NCBI RefSeq assembly: GCF_964355755.1
Contig: NC_092675.1
Location: 3,136,312 to 3,200,311 of the forward strand
Direction of reading: 5' to 3'
Length of the DNA: 64,000 nt
Source: Antedon mediterranea
Taxonomy: Eukaryota; Echinodermata; Crinoidea; Comatulida; Antedonidae
The translations under genes and the position numbers were made by a program. This document shows positions 23,301-38,300 of this stretch, piece by piece. Under the pieces are notes generated by a model. It was given only the letters and a program-made list of their open reading frames with translations. It did not search any database and had not been told where the DNA came from. Positions within the stretch are counted from its first letter, which is position 1, and every line of letters begins with the position of its first letter.

Positions 23301-26300
23301 CTAGCTGCTATAGTAGTCTGAATTGAGTCAACTACCAAGTTGGAAGAATAATCTGCTGCTGCTATAGTAGTCTGAATTGAGTCAACTACCAAGTTGGAAG
23401 AAAAATCTACTAGCTGCTATAGTAGTCTGAATTGAGTCAACTACCAAGTTGGAAGAATAACCTACTGCTGCTATAGTAGTCTGAATTGAGTCAACTACCA
23501 AGTTAGTAAAAAAATCTACTAGCTGCTATAGTAGTCTGAATTGAGTCAACTACCAAGTTAGAAGAACAATCTACTAGCTGCTATAGTAGTCTGAATTGAG
23601 TCAACTACCAAGTTAGTAGACAAATCTACTACTAGCTACTAGTTTGCTAGGATGAATTTCGAACCCTGAATTTGTACAATTGAAACCCACGGTTTAAGGA
23701 TCCCAATAATTCTCCTTGAACCCATAATGGTCACACGTACTGTAGTTCATCTATCACAATGCCAATTAATACGAAATTATTAAATAATAACTGAAAACAT
23801 TTCTTTTGTGCCCTTGATATGGCATGGTCCATGGGGTACTGGAACAGAGGTAGCCACAAACCACAATCGCTGCCAGTATCTGGCAATAGAGGCACCTGAT
23901 TTAGTGTCCTTCACCCACCTTCATTTTGGGTGAGGGTTATTTGTAGAACACGATTTAATGTGGCGTTCTTTCAGCAGCAATTTTTCAGTGTAATAATTCA
24001 AAAATTGATGTATAGATTCAATATATATTTGTTATAAGTTAAAACAGAAGAATTGGAAATCTTGCGCGGAATCCAAAATTTCAAATAAGAACAGTTTATG
24101 ATTGTTTTATATATTGCAGATATTGTATGTATGGCATAGAAATTAGTGTAAAACTACTTACAATACAAAGATATTCACCTAAATTTCAATTTTCAAATTT
24201 AGTTTTGTTAAGTTGTTTTAAAATTATGTTTTTATGTTTAAATGTGTCGTAGGGCCTCTCGGAAGAGCAATTTTAGAAAACAAAATAAATTATAAAAAAA
24301 AAGCTGTACAGTGTTTCTATATTGGTGTACTGTCAAAATGTGGCTTTTTGGAGTTATGTTCAGTACATTGCGCTCAAACCAAAAAAAGTACTGGTTAAAT
24401 ATCAGATATATCTACAGTATGATGAGAAGTACTTAAAAAATACTGAAACTTATCAGAGTTAGGGTTACATCATATGTATACTGTACATCAAAGTTAATTT
24501 GGGGTTAACGACAGGTCTAACTGATGAGACAGGACTTGCCATGGACGATCACCTTAAAGCTTGGTTCCCACTAGAGATGCGATGTAGATGCGACTGTGAT
24601 GAACGCTTGTAATTGGTCAAATCACTTATGTTTGTGCTTACGTCCTTGTGTTGCATAGTGGGAACCAAGTTTAAAGCTTTGTTTCTAGTTGAATACACGT
24701 AAGGTCGTAAGCGCACTGCAAGAAATTTGACCAACCATGTACAGTATCATAAAGACTGTCGCCTGTGACTGGTCAACTCAATTGTGTTGCACAATGTCAC
24801 TGAGTTGGTTTCCTAGTGGGAATGAAGCTTAAGCTAGGTTCCCACTAGGATGCAAGTAAGTTGACCAATCACAAGGGATGGATTATTCGAACTGTCGCTT
24901 TTCATTGGTCAACACGCTTGTGTTGCATTGACTTCCTAGTAGGAACCAAGCTTTAGCTTGCACAGAACAGAGTTTTCAATAAAAGAACCCTAGAAATTTC
25001 AACAATTGTTTTTCAGAATTCAACAGTGAAAGTTTGAATTGATTGACATGACGGATAAACCATATAATGCCTGTGAAAAGCTTATGTTTCAATCATCATT
25101 TTCAACACAAATTTTAAATAACATTTCAAATATGTAATACAACCCTAAAAGTGTAACATAGCTACTAATAGAATACTTTATATAACCTTGTGCAATATTA
25201 CATTTCTATCTCGGTGTTGAACAATTTAAACTCTAAAGCTTTGTCTACATTATCAAACTAGTTTGACAAAAAAATGTGATATGCCCAAATATGGTAGTGA
25301 TATTCCTAAATACGGTAGTGATATGGCATTATCATGTCCATATATGGGCACATCACATTTTTTTGTCACATAAAGTTTGATAGTGTAGACAAGAGTTTTA
25401 CATGTGATGTCATCAAAATAGAACATCTTATTCTATTCTACAAAAGCAAGAGAGTAATTGTATTTGTTGTAGTGTATATTTAACAATACAATTTAATAAA
25501 ATGTCTAATACAAAACAAACTGAAATATCTGTAGATCAAAGCTGTTCTTAAAAGTGCCCACAGCAACGCTGACACTACAGTACAGTAGCTAGAAACAGTC
25601 AAGAGAACCAGAGCATCCTTGAATATACTCGGCCATGCTACAGTAGCTAGAAACAGTCAAGAGAACCAGAGCATCCTTGAATATACTCGGCCATTCACGA
25701 AAATAGAATAACACTGAAAAACAATTTAAATTTGGCGCAAAAGTAGCGTGATTAAAATCGTATTTTTCTACCTGAAAGTTTACTCCGCTGTGAACACTGC
25801 AAATTCACTGGGTCAACTCCAGTCTCCAATGCACTGTTAAATTCAGATGGACCACCATTGAAAACTTGTTATTAGGAAAGATTACTAAAGGTAAAAGTTT
25901 TCCGAGGACGTACCATAAAATGATTTCCATTTATGCAAATTTGCAAGTTTGTTACTGCTGTCAGGAAAGCAGACGGGCTGCGTAAATTGAGTATTCCTTG
26001 AGGAGGGTGACTAGCTAAATGATGTATCTCCTCCAACCTACACTACCAACTCTTGTTCATCCAATCTTCAATTGTGAAAGTCATACTGTACAGTAATATC
26101 CCTGAATTATTAAGGAAAATCTGCAGTGACAACACCAAATTTACTTTGCAATAAATATAACTAAAAGAGTTCTAAGAATTTGGAAAATTCAGGGCTAGAA
26201 AACTCATTAAGCAACTCCAGGGAGTCTAGTAAGACACTGGGTCAGACGTTAGAATATAAAACACTATAATTCAGTTTAAACCAGAAGGTACAATTTCACT

Positions 26301-29300
26301 TTATAGCATATAATAAGAAAAAGTATATATTGGTGTATTCATCAACTTCGACAATGAAAACTATATAAATTATAAGTTGTAAATATTATTTCAACAGTGT
26401 CTTTATCAGGAATGAAATTAATCATGAACTGAACTAAGAAATCAATTTGATAAGCAGTCATAACCAAACGCCGCCTTATTTAAATTAATTGTGAAAGATT
26501 TCTGGAAGGTATCCACAGTCCTTGATTTTAAGGGTGGAGTAGAAATATATTCTTCAAACACTTGGGATTTAGGAGAGGAGAGCGCAAGACCCTTGGCAGA
26601 TTTTGGGGATAAAGATTGTTATTTCTTGGGAAATGTTGCATCTTGGCTTCGAAAACACCCTGAATTTGGCAGTACTAATTCCCTCAAGAATAGTTTAATG
26701 AAATATAGAAATTTAGATTTATATTCTTATTATCTGCGGTTTACTACTTTGCCAAGCAAATGGAAGGGACCCAGGTTATTGAATAGATTAATATTTTGGC
26801 TAAGAATAATTGGCATGATTTTAATACTTTTTTAAAAAAATGTACTATAATATAAAGACAGTTAGACCACCCAGTCCATTAAAAAATCCACTTAAAATAT
26901 TATTTATTTATAAGGGATAGAAAAGGTGTCCCTTTAATAGGGCTGTCCTCTTTTGGGACACCCTTATTCAGGGAAAACCCTAGTAAGAAGGTAAAACATT
27001 TCTGTAAAGTGAATGATGGCTTTAATATTACACTACGGCCAATCCGTAACCAGGGGACACCAAAAGAAACACTTTGTTGGGTTCCAAAGGTGTCCCTTTA
27101 ATAGGATCTACTGTACCACTAACAGTGTAATAAGCATTTTGATGAGTACCTTTAATGGTCCTCTACCTCTTATCATTTCACCTTTGTCCTACTGCTCAGC
27201 CACCCACACAGAGTAACCTGACCATTATCAAAATGGACAAGCAAGTAATTTCAACAAAAATCACCTTATAGGCAATAATCTTTAGCAATAAATTAGTATA
27301 GAAAATGGTTATATAAACAAGGTCAGAAATAATAAAATATATAAAATTTGTTAAATAGATTTAGTTGTAAATGCAAACTTTGGAAAAGAGCAAGTAAATA
27401 TTAAATATCAATTGACCAATGTATCATATAGTAAACTTCCTGTTGCTAGTGCTAAATATTTGGAATGCGGAATGGTCAAAGGGACTATCTAATGACCCCA
27501 TCACTTCACAAACATGTTTTAAGATAATAAAGTCCAAAGGGATGTAGATAAAGTAGTGATATCACATGATAGTGGATTGTGACACACTTGTTATCTAACA
27601 ATTTATCTGGATAAGCTTTGACCACTTTTGGTATTAAAGAAATTTATAAAACAAAGTTAGGAACTAAAGCCGATTTTCCACTAGGTGAATCTGTTCGCAC
27701 GAATTGTAATTGTCAGCTTATACGCGTAGAAAGGGATTTGGGAGATGGAAACATGAATACGCATGTGTATAACATGACGCTTTCAATTTGCATGAACAAA
27801 TTCGCCTAGTGGAAAATCAGCTTAAAGTTGGCAACCAAAGGAATCATGTGAAAGACCTAAATCTTTATCTTTGATATTAATATAAACTGTACATTCAAGG
27901 TCAAAACAGTTTCTAAATTCATTAAACTTTTCGGCCAGTCCAACAAGGGTGTTAGGAATTTATGTAATTTCATTTTGGTTTTTTAAAACATAAAGTTTGC
28001 AAACATAAGTAATATAATAGAAATTTCGTACTATTTATAGATGTATGACATTTAAACATAATGTAAATAAATCAGAAATAAAGCCTGTCTGATTCTGTGC
28101 TTTTCTATATAGTTGTTGACATGCTCTAATTTGTGATGCAGTAATAGGATTAATATGAACCACAGCCCTTCTGACATTTAGATTTTGATAATAGCAACTT
28201 GGTAAAGGTCAAGCATAATATTAGTTGGACTTGTAGTTTCTTTAATGTCCACAAAGTCAATGCAATTAAGACAAAATAGGGCGAGGTGGTCAAGAAATAA
28301 GAATATGGTTGAGGTGGTCAAGAAATAAGAATATGGTTGAGGTGGTCAAGAAATAAAAATAATGGTTGAGGTACTGTAGATAAGAAATAAAAATATGGTT
28401 GAGGTGGTCAAGAAATAAAAATATGGTTGCAGTGGTCAGTTAATATTTTCATTTGCTTGTTTCTGATGCATACACGATAACCATTTATTTGAAGATAGAC
28501 CGGAAAATAACATTTTTATACACATTTCTGTTAAATTTGTGTTCATGCGGTCAAAAGGTCATGACAATATGTCATTTGACCAGATGTGAACTGCGGCCAT
28601 AATAAAAACAGTTAATTTTGAGATAGAACAGCGATAACTGGTTATTTCGTTTCGAAACGTTATTTTTTGAGAATTCCATTTTTCAAATTTGTCCAGTTTT
28701 TGCTGCCAAGAAAAAGAAATTAATTTTGTTTTTCTATTTACTATATCAATTAAATGCTGGCAGTAGAAACATGCCACTCATCTCAGATTGACTTAAAATG
28801 ATAAATATAATAAAGATATAGTTCATATAAACCAGTGGCAAACTTTAAAAGTGTCAAGGCAGTTTCATTTAATTAACGGGTAGATTTCGCGCCTGACTTC
28901 TCCAGGAGATATGTCATTCAAACTTGGTTCCCACAAGGACGCAACGCAAGGACATAAACGTATTGACCAATGACAATCGACAGTCGAATAAATCCATCGC
29001 TTGTGATTGGTCGAAATCTTTACGTTGCGTTTTTGTTTTGTATCTCTAGTGGGAACCAAGCATAAGGCGACAAGTCCTACCCAGTCTAGCCGTCTTCACA
29101 GTTTTCCACTGGTCTATTATTTATGAAGTCTATCTTATTACTAAATCAAACGTATTCCAAGTAGTGGACAGTGTGTAATTCAAACTAGCTACCTCATGGT
29201 TTGTAAAAGAAAAGTACTGTACCAGCTACCATGGGGTAATAGTTAAATATTCATCACCTTTGCAGGGGATAGCAACAGTGAATAATCATTTTTACTGTAT

Positions 29301-32300
29301 AAATAACTTATTTTTGTAAATATATGAGTTTACACTATATAGTAAATATACAACTTTTGGAATATTATTAATGAGCTTTTGAAAATAACAATAAAAACTT
29401 AAATCCTTTTTGAATTACTATTGTCAACGGATTTATCCATATGCCAGCACAGGAATAGAAACGTATAGTACGCACTTGAATAATACATATACACATACAG
29501 TGCTGCATAATTTTATTTATCTACAGTATACCAAAATCTATACGGTATTACAAATACCCAAACAAACATCTAGAAACCTAGTATTCAGAAGCTAACAAAA
29601 ATAATAGAGATTTTCATTAAAGCAGCAAAAATTATAAATGTAAAAAATGAGTTTAAAATGAGGCCTTCAGCATTTTTTCCATGAAAAATGTAATGGATGT
29701 ATTGATATCCAACCTTTAATATTTGAACTCTGAAATACTTTTTTAAACTACTGTACCTGCACAAAAATCCAAAAATAGGCCAAGTCATCCCACCTACATT
29801 ATTCTAAGAATTGCCAGCTCACATGATAAAATAACTGATAACACATAACTATAAATATGCATGATGAAATCCACCACATTAGTGCCACTATATGATTATA
29901 CTTATGAATAATTATTAAAAGAAAGAAGTCATTTTCTTCAGTACTTGCCAAAGGATATACTGACCATTGATAACTGACCAATGAATGGAAAAACCAGAAT
30001 GAACACCACAGTCGCCTACGGTTCACATCCCATTGAGTCTTTATACAGATGTTTAAGACCAGACCCTCTTATGTATATGAATATTAAACAAAGAGGAAAA
30101 AGGTCCACGAGAACAAAGAAAAGAGTTGGACCTTTTCCAATAATTCATAGAAGCTTGTACCAACACTTTTAATCGTGCAGGGCATTCATAGAATCATATT
30201 TTACAGTTAAGAGTATAATTTCGATCTACAAACAAATTTTATTACTGAATAAAATAACTGGAGGTTACTAAAAATTCAATTCTAATGTTATCTTAGAAAC
30301 TTTTTCTTGATTTGCCATTTGTATTTTAAAGTTATTTTATAGTCTAAACTAATTTGATTTTAATACACAGAAACGGTAAGGAATCTACTTAAAGAAACCA
30401 TTCAAGTGCTGATGGTCTTAAATTAGAATAATTAGTCTTTTTAAGAAATCTTAATTAATTGTTTTTCAATTGAATGTTGTTCAATGGTCTTTAATTAGAG
30501 GATTATTTTAATAATAACAAAATACATCCAGTGACGTAACAAACAGGCCACTGGAGGCTAGGATGTTGGCAATCTAAGGAACACTCCCTGTGAAGGGCCC
30601 CTGTTAGACCAAAGTCGTCTTTACAAAATATCTTAATGCCTGTTTTTAAGCTCAGATTTACTGTCATATCATAAACGTCCAACTTCTTTCGTGTGTGTCA
30701 ACATTGTGATAAAACAAAGAGGCAGCAACAGATGACGAACATGTCAGTATCCAACATAAACTTGTTTTAAGGAACCATTTCTTAAATTTAGTTATAGTAT
30801 TTTCTTTACTTTTTACTGTATTTGGATTCTTTCCTGGGACCCCTTGAGTCTGGGGCCCTTGGGTTTAGTCTTTTTAGCTGTTACGTCACTGAATACCATA
30901 TTAATACGTGACATGTGTGGTGTTGTTTTTTTAATTTGAAGAATACATGTCTGTATACTTACTGATTAATAATAGGCTGTTCATCATTTCCTTTATCATT
31001 TTCACTCCTCGATTCATTTTCAACTTTATTCAAATGATTTTCCGACGTGTATCGAATTGAACAGGTATGAAATGTTGACCTAAGCGCTGGATGGACTCGT
31101 AATGTCGAGGTTAGTGACCTGCCGTTGAATATCTGATCATTGAGTACGATTTGCCGGAAGCGAGAAGCTAACACTGCAATGATAAGAAATAAGAAATATA
31201 TACAATTGTATGATATGGTATGAAGAAATTTAACATAAGAGATAAGAGTAAATTTCGCTATCATATTTCATAGAAGTGAAACATACACTTTGTACTGATT
31301 TATTGGAAAGGTTACACTCATCTTTTTCTTTCTAATTTTACAACTGAATTTTTTAATTTTTAGAACACAGAATTTTATATTTTCCACACACATGCGAAAA
31401 CTTGGAAAAGACAAGACACATTTAACAGGAAAGTTTGTTTACATTACATCATTTTGCTTAATTTGTAATACTGTAAGTCCTATACTTCTTACAGTAGGCC
31501 TACTTAATTATTTCTGACTTGAATAAATACAAGCCCTTACAAAATTGTTTTGGCTTTACAGTAGAATTCCTAGCATCCTACTGTACTGTACCTTCAGGTT
31601 TTTAAAATTTGGCATTATAATATCTAATAATTATTATACTATACATTACGACAAAACAAACTTTGCAATATGCATGCACATGCTATTAAATACAGTAGGC
31701 TTTATAATTTAAGTACTTTATCGATAATCTATAGTATAAATAAACTTATTTAAGTTAATTGAGGTGTGCATAATGATCAGTCTAGCCAATTGTCCAGAAA
31801 TATGGACACATGTTAGCCATTCCACAGCATCATTATTTTTCTCCATAGTGTTTAATTCCATTAAAAGTTTCTTTGGTGTACTCCATCGATGAATTGTATA
31901 CTGTACAGTAAGTCCTCCATGTTTAAAAAAAAAACAAAACTCAGGCAGTATTGCTATATCATTTGATTCCTCCATGCTAAATATATTTACTACTTTTTAC
32001 AGTAAAGAAAAAAAGAAAGATCAACAAAAAAACATAAATAAAAAACAATACAGAACTTGGAGTTGTTTCTACACAAAGGAAAAAATAATACATTGAAACA
32101 TTTACAAGAATAATGCATATTACATTTGAATTTACGATTTAAGGAGCTTTATATTCTGGTCTATAGTAAATTTCTTTTCCTACTTTTAATAAATCCATTA
32201 CAAACTAACAACTTTATAATGTGCAGACAATTGAAAAGTGAGACTTGGTCTGAACCCTATATAAACTATAAAAAATAAGACACAGACAAAAATATTAGGA

Positions 32301-35300
32301 TAGAACCAGGAAATCCATAAAATAAAAATGCTTTTACCTTTTTAAATATTGACGTCAATACAGACATATTATATAATACAAATGTATAGGATCGTTGCCT
32401 GATTAATTGAATTGAAATTGAATTGAAATATATATTTATACTGGGTAAACTCTTCAGTCAAAGACTGGTCTCCCAGAGGGCCCAGTTGGTGATCAGTGGC
32501 ACTATCAAACTTTATGTGACAAAAAATGTGATGTGCCCATATATGGACATGATGATGTCATATATCACTACTGTACTATATCAAAATCACTACCATATTT
32601 GAACACATTTTTGTCAAACTAGTTTGATAGTATAGACAGAGTTTAAAACATGGTATGGTAAAGAAAAAAACATGAGTGTCGAGTGATTGTAGAAACACAG
32701 CCTATGACGGAAGCTCCAAATGTACTCCAGCCCTAAAATACTGCCTTGATGTACTTTATCTCTTGCAAAAGAAATAGACAAATTGTGTATTTCAACAGTT
32801 CAATTTATTTTTATTCCCTACATTGAACAGAAATTTAGACTATTTAAGTAATCTAACTGAATCCAAATAATTGAGATGAAATTTAAACGAGCAAAACAAC
32901 TTCCTCTGAAAAGCTCAATAGCTAAGGGCCTGTTTCTGCTGCATAAAAAATAACCGGTTAAAATCAGTGTGAATAAATTAAAATCAGTGTGAATAAATTA
33001 ACTCCATTTTCTTGGCAGCAGAAACAGGACACATTTGTGGTAACCGGTTAAAAGGCAGCGCAAAATAACCGGTTAAAAACACCAATTTAAATCGGTGTTA
33101 GAACGCCGTTTAACCGGTTATCGCTGAGCAATTCTTAGCTGCAACACGAAATAACGGTTATTTGATTGACAGTTGTGACCCCGGGTCAGATACCGTCGTT
33201 TACGATGTGTGTTTTCCTCGTGGTTTTGACAGTCGAACGAAGACGTGAACATGTATGTGGATGAATGAAATCACAAGATATGTTATTCAGTTGTGGGGGG
33301 AGAGAAAGTACGGGGAAGGATGGCAGGGAATAGAAAAGAATCACAGATAATAAATAAGAGCATTTTTGCGAAAGTAAAAGAGGAGTTTGGGGTGGAGTTC
33401 CGGGGACTACCCAAGCTAAGCAATTTGAGGCGTTAGTACACGCTCGCGAAGGGTATGGATGGTCCCCTATATAAACACCAAAACGGAAACAAAAAGAACT
33501 CAGAATGTTGCAAATACCTACCAAACGATAGTAGATAATGGTTAATTAATTATGAAAACCCAAATTTTATAGCAAAAATCATCCGAATTTATGTTATAAA
33601 CGATGAATTTAGCAACAAAAACTTAATTTAAACGAGCGTATTTATGGCATGCCCTTAGTGCCTTTAATAGGAGAACAATGAACATTCTTACTTTGATCAT
33701 TTTACATAATATAATTTTTTAGAAAAACATCACATCGACCGAAAACAAAGGTAATCAGAGCCTTTGATAATATATTAAATATGATTTTATTAAGCATAGA
33801 AATGTGTTATTATTTATGTTAGTACATAAATATACGAAATAATGTTCAATACTCATTATTTTATTAAAGGCACTATATGCGTGCGATATTCTATGACTTG
33901 GATACTCTCGTTTGATTTAAGTTTTTGTGGCTAAACTCATCGTTTTTAACATAAATTCGGACGATTTTTGCTATAAAAGTTGGGTTTTCATAATTAATTA
34001 ACAATTATCTACTCTCATTTGGTAAGTATTGCAACATTCTGAGTCTCGTTTTTGTTTCCGTTTGGTGTTTTGTAGGACCGCGCTCGCGAAAGACAACAGT
34101 CGTTCACGTGGGAAGGGCCGTATTATTCATCGCCTTTTTAGTTGTTGAGGATAAAAATTGTCCTAGAGTTTAGGCGATCGGGCGCTGCACGACCCTCCCC
34201 ATCATGTTATTGAAGGCGCCATGAGAATTAATTTTATTAGCGATGTAAGTAGGCTTTACAAAAAACAAAACTTGTAGACCTGGAGACAACATTTTATTTT
34301 TTTAACATGTTTGAGTGAGATGTTCGGCGATATAATACACACGTGTGTACTCACGACGTCGATGTAAACAAACAGCCAACTTCTACTTCCGTCTGAGTGT
34401 ATTGCATTTTGGGTAATGATGACGTTTTGCTCGACGACCACCCATAGATTTAACCGGTTATTTCGGAGCACAAATTGAGCAGAAACGCGGTCTTGTTATT
34501 GTTATCTATTTTTAATCTATTTTAAAATAACCGGTTAAATTGCGTTATGCAGCAGAAACAGACCCTAAAAAACGAGTGTGGACATTGTATGCTTTATGGG
34601 TAACTACCAAGTACTTATGAACTGATCTATTTAATAGAGACAGTTTAAATGGTGTGGGTTTTATACCCAATTAGGAACCATGCACAACTTTATGTCACCA
34701 ACTACTGTATACAGTATGAAAATAACACCAACGGATGTACTTGTGGTCAGGGTTTTAAATCCATAGGTTTGCAATTCAAGTACAAAAGGGACCGATTTTG
34801 ATAAAAATTACTTCTTGTTGAATGGTTTTAAAGAGACCAATACAATTAATTACTGTCCTACTTTAAAAAGTAGTAGAAAGGAGTGTGGAGAGAATATGTT
34901 TTTCAATGCACGAAGAAGCAAGCTGTTATAATTACTGTACAGTAGTATATAACTAAAACCAGTTTGAGGTTTTTACTAGAAATGTTTGCTGGACAAGCCC
35001 TAAATAAAGCCATGTTTAGTGGTTTTCAACCATTTTTTTCAAAACTAAACAAACATATTTAGTTATTACCATATCAAATTAGCTCCTCAGAGATAATAGT
35101 TGTTGAGGTATGCCTTTCAAGTAGGTATATAAAGTTGATAAAGTTTATATGTAAAGTCATTAGCTATCTAATCTAGTTGAGAAAGGCCAGGTTTGACTGA
35201 TCAGATTAATATTTGCAAAGTTAACTAAACTTTAGTTAGCTTATCAAAAATGTATACAAAACTGTAAATAGTTACATTTCGCTGGATACAATGAACCGGA

Positions 35301-38300
35301 ATAACCATATATTGAAAAGGACAACATTTTTTTTTGGAATACTGCCGTAATCATCATAAATCCTCAGAATATTATTATTTGAATTGATATAAATTAGATT
35401 AATACTAATGTATTTTTTTTTTAAATCCTTATCTATAAAATTGCTTTTTTTAATTAAAATTTAACTTAAAATAAATGTTAAAAGGTGAAGTTTCCAAATT
35501 GAGCTTAATTTGATTGCGGCAAGGTTTGAATAGTATACTGTAAAAGAAAATCGTTAAATTCAGCAACATTTTTTCTTAATTTTTTTATTTCACACCTTTA
35601 TCCAAAGCACGCATTTAACAACTTGCCTATTATTATTATAGCATGGGAAATACACCCATTATGATTTCTAAAAAGTGGCTTTAGGTATGTGTAGTGGCGA
35701 TATTTTAGGAACCATGACTCATGGTAATTCTTTGCGAGGTTCAGATCTTGGCGATAATGATTTAAATTTGTAGCAAGTTAAGTTACAGTTTTCTGTAGTG
35801 TGTAAATGTATTACCAAGGAAATCTAACAACATGATGCTAAGCTTCGGAGATCAAAGGTCTTTTCTGTGGCTGCAACACGAATAGTTTCACACCCCCTAA
35901 CACCAAGCGTCACAGAGAATTTACATACTGTACTGTAGTATAGCACGGTTGGTATTTGTCGCAGCCAGACATAAGATCAATGGACTGTTAGGAGTTCATT
36001 CATTCTCATTTTCAGTGTCCTGTTGTTAGATTGCCTTTAGTATTACCATTTACTTCCGAGAGAGATAGTGATTTTTCTCCAGGTAAGCTTGGCATGTAAA
36101 TTGACTTTTTTAAAGATAATAATATTTGTTAAAACAACTCTCTATGAAAATAAACTGGTAGAAAAAAATTCAAATAAAAGAATTGAACATAAATGTAAAC
36201 AAAATGTTGTCATGTGTCTCGCTGTGAATGAATTAATAAATATCCATGGTGTTTAAACTAAAGCCTAAAACGAGGACATATGTTTTAGTAAAAATGGCAT
36301 CATATGGTTCATCATATCTTTACCAGATGCATTCATAATCTACAGTCCTATTGATAAGTGTTATTGTAATTATCAGACTTTAAAATCTAATAATGAAAAA
36401 ATCTTCTGAAAAATAAATAAAATATGATTTTGAAGGACATGCCTATATTATTTCAGATGGTATATTATAAGGAGACAAGTAATATTATAGTAACATGTTA
36501 AATTAAATAGAATTACACAGATGCTTAATATTCATAAAAAATGAAATTTTCAAAATTGTTTTCATTGCCAAATTAAGTTATGAAAATACATTTAAAATAC
36601 TTATATTTATAATGACTTAAAATACTATAAAATGTACAAAATATTGCTAAATTTAAAATCATTTAAAACAATTTAATTTAATTAAAAAGTTCTCTTAAAT
36701 TTTGAATTTCCTTTTCCAAATTGTTGAAAATTTCACGTATGGTGTCTAACATACAAAACAAGATAAGACATACGGTACGGCAACTGTGCATAATTCATGA
36801 ATTTAGAAATTATATTGACAGTAGATCTAAATGAAGAAAAAACCTTAATTATTTCAAACCTAAAAATACCATAATTACATCCCATGAACCTAAAATGGTT
36901 AAATGCTGATAAAATTAAAAATGTAAAAACCACAAAACGGTTGGTTATTATCCTTTGCAACTTTTTCTCAGATAAGGGTAACATAAATCTTGAAGAAAAA
37001 AAAAGTGTTTAGTTTTTTAAGTCTGTATCTCATCATAAAGAACATTCCAGTTAAATGTGGTAGGTAACAAGAACAAAGAAAATGCAAAAGAAAAATAATA
37101 AGTGACAGATTTGAAGCTGTAATGAAAATAGCTGTGGTTTACTTCACAAGGGGTGAGTAAAGAATTCAACAAAAGGAGAAGCTTGCTACTTTCATGATTT
37201 TTTTTACCTAATTTTAAGTAGAAAACAAAGAAAACAGAGTGTTGAGAACCAAAATGAATATTGAACAATGAAAAAGCAGATGGAAGGAGTCTAATAATGA
37301 TTGGCATGATTATTAAATTTCAACACAACAAAAATTATATATAAAAAAAACAACCATAACCTTCTCTTACAATATATAAAGATGTATTGTCCCCAAAAAC
37401 ATTTAAAAAAAAGAAAATAATGTTTTCACTTATAAAATGACAAAATATATTCCTAAATTCAACCAAAAATCCACTGGCTTGCAGCCAATTTGACTATTTT
37501 TTTGCTTTAAATTGCAGTTTTTTCAGGTAAATATGATATTTTTAATCCAATTTTTGGTATAAAATAAGTGGATAACTATTATGTGACATTAAAATGGCAT
37601 ATTCAACAACAAAACATTTAAGAATTATTTTTCAGGAGGACAATACATCTTACAAACAGAAGTACAAATATTTGAATTAATTTTATTTGATACAAACTTA
37701 AAATAATCATTGTTTTGTACATTTTCTACTTATTTTGTATTTTGAATGGAGTCTTTTCCATATTTACAGTAAAAATCAAATTAATTCGTTTGAACAAATT
37801 CACTTAGTGGAAAACAGATTTACATGTTTAGTTGTTATTTATGTTTTAAATGACTATCAATAAATATTGTATAAAAATATATACAACTTTCTTTCTTTTT
37901 AAAAGTCAAAAATTTGATTTATTCCATCCATAAAAAATGATTGTACTGTAGCTTCCCAAGCTGGTCTTCGCATCAAGACTTAATTAATTATTTCCTCTTT
38001 ATTATAGGCCTATCCAAGTACAAATTCCAGTACTAACCACATGTTCCGCAATCCCATAGTTAAACCCATTAGGGATGGATGGGCAGTGATGATAGGCCAG
38101 AGTAAGTTTGTAATGTTCTGTACTGTAATTGAAAAAATGTAACAATATTACCAGAGACGGCAAAACAAAAAGAACAATCATGTATAATGAATTTTAAATT
38201 ATTGATTAGCAATAATTGCAGATTCATTTGAATTTAGTTCAGGAAAGTTTTCTATTGTGGCTTTTGCTACTAAATTTTGGGTAGCATTTGTCTATCAAAC

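Larger units (their letters stand above)
22056..30962 (-). other. MRPS11 intron 2
   Basis: About 8.9 kb. Contains a retrotransposon-like tail, a 55-bp minisatellite, three end-to-end family-B elements, a family-C and a family-E element, a 58-bp duplication, a 28-bp repeat, one further family-B element and a hAT-like element. No other exon accepted. Confidence 0.8.

Noticed and set aside
23203-23640. CRISPR-like array of ~55-bp units
   Set aside because: Units are contiguous with no unique spacers, and the DNA is eukaryotic; it is a minisatellite.
25749-25877. Minus-strand open stretch reading [18 protein letters not shown] with a GTAGAA donor-like end, inside MRPS11 intron 2
   Set aside because: The frame looks exon-like, but the acceptor side (AACAAG) lacks a pyrimidine tract, the segment is not needed to complete MRPS11, and it matches nothing known. 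It could be a cryptic exon but support is too thin.
33186-33524. 112-codon minus-strand frame starting [13 protein letters not shown]
   Set aside because: Inside the long family-A element and partly in its inverted repeat; no recognisable domain.
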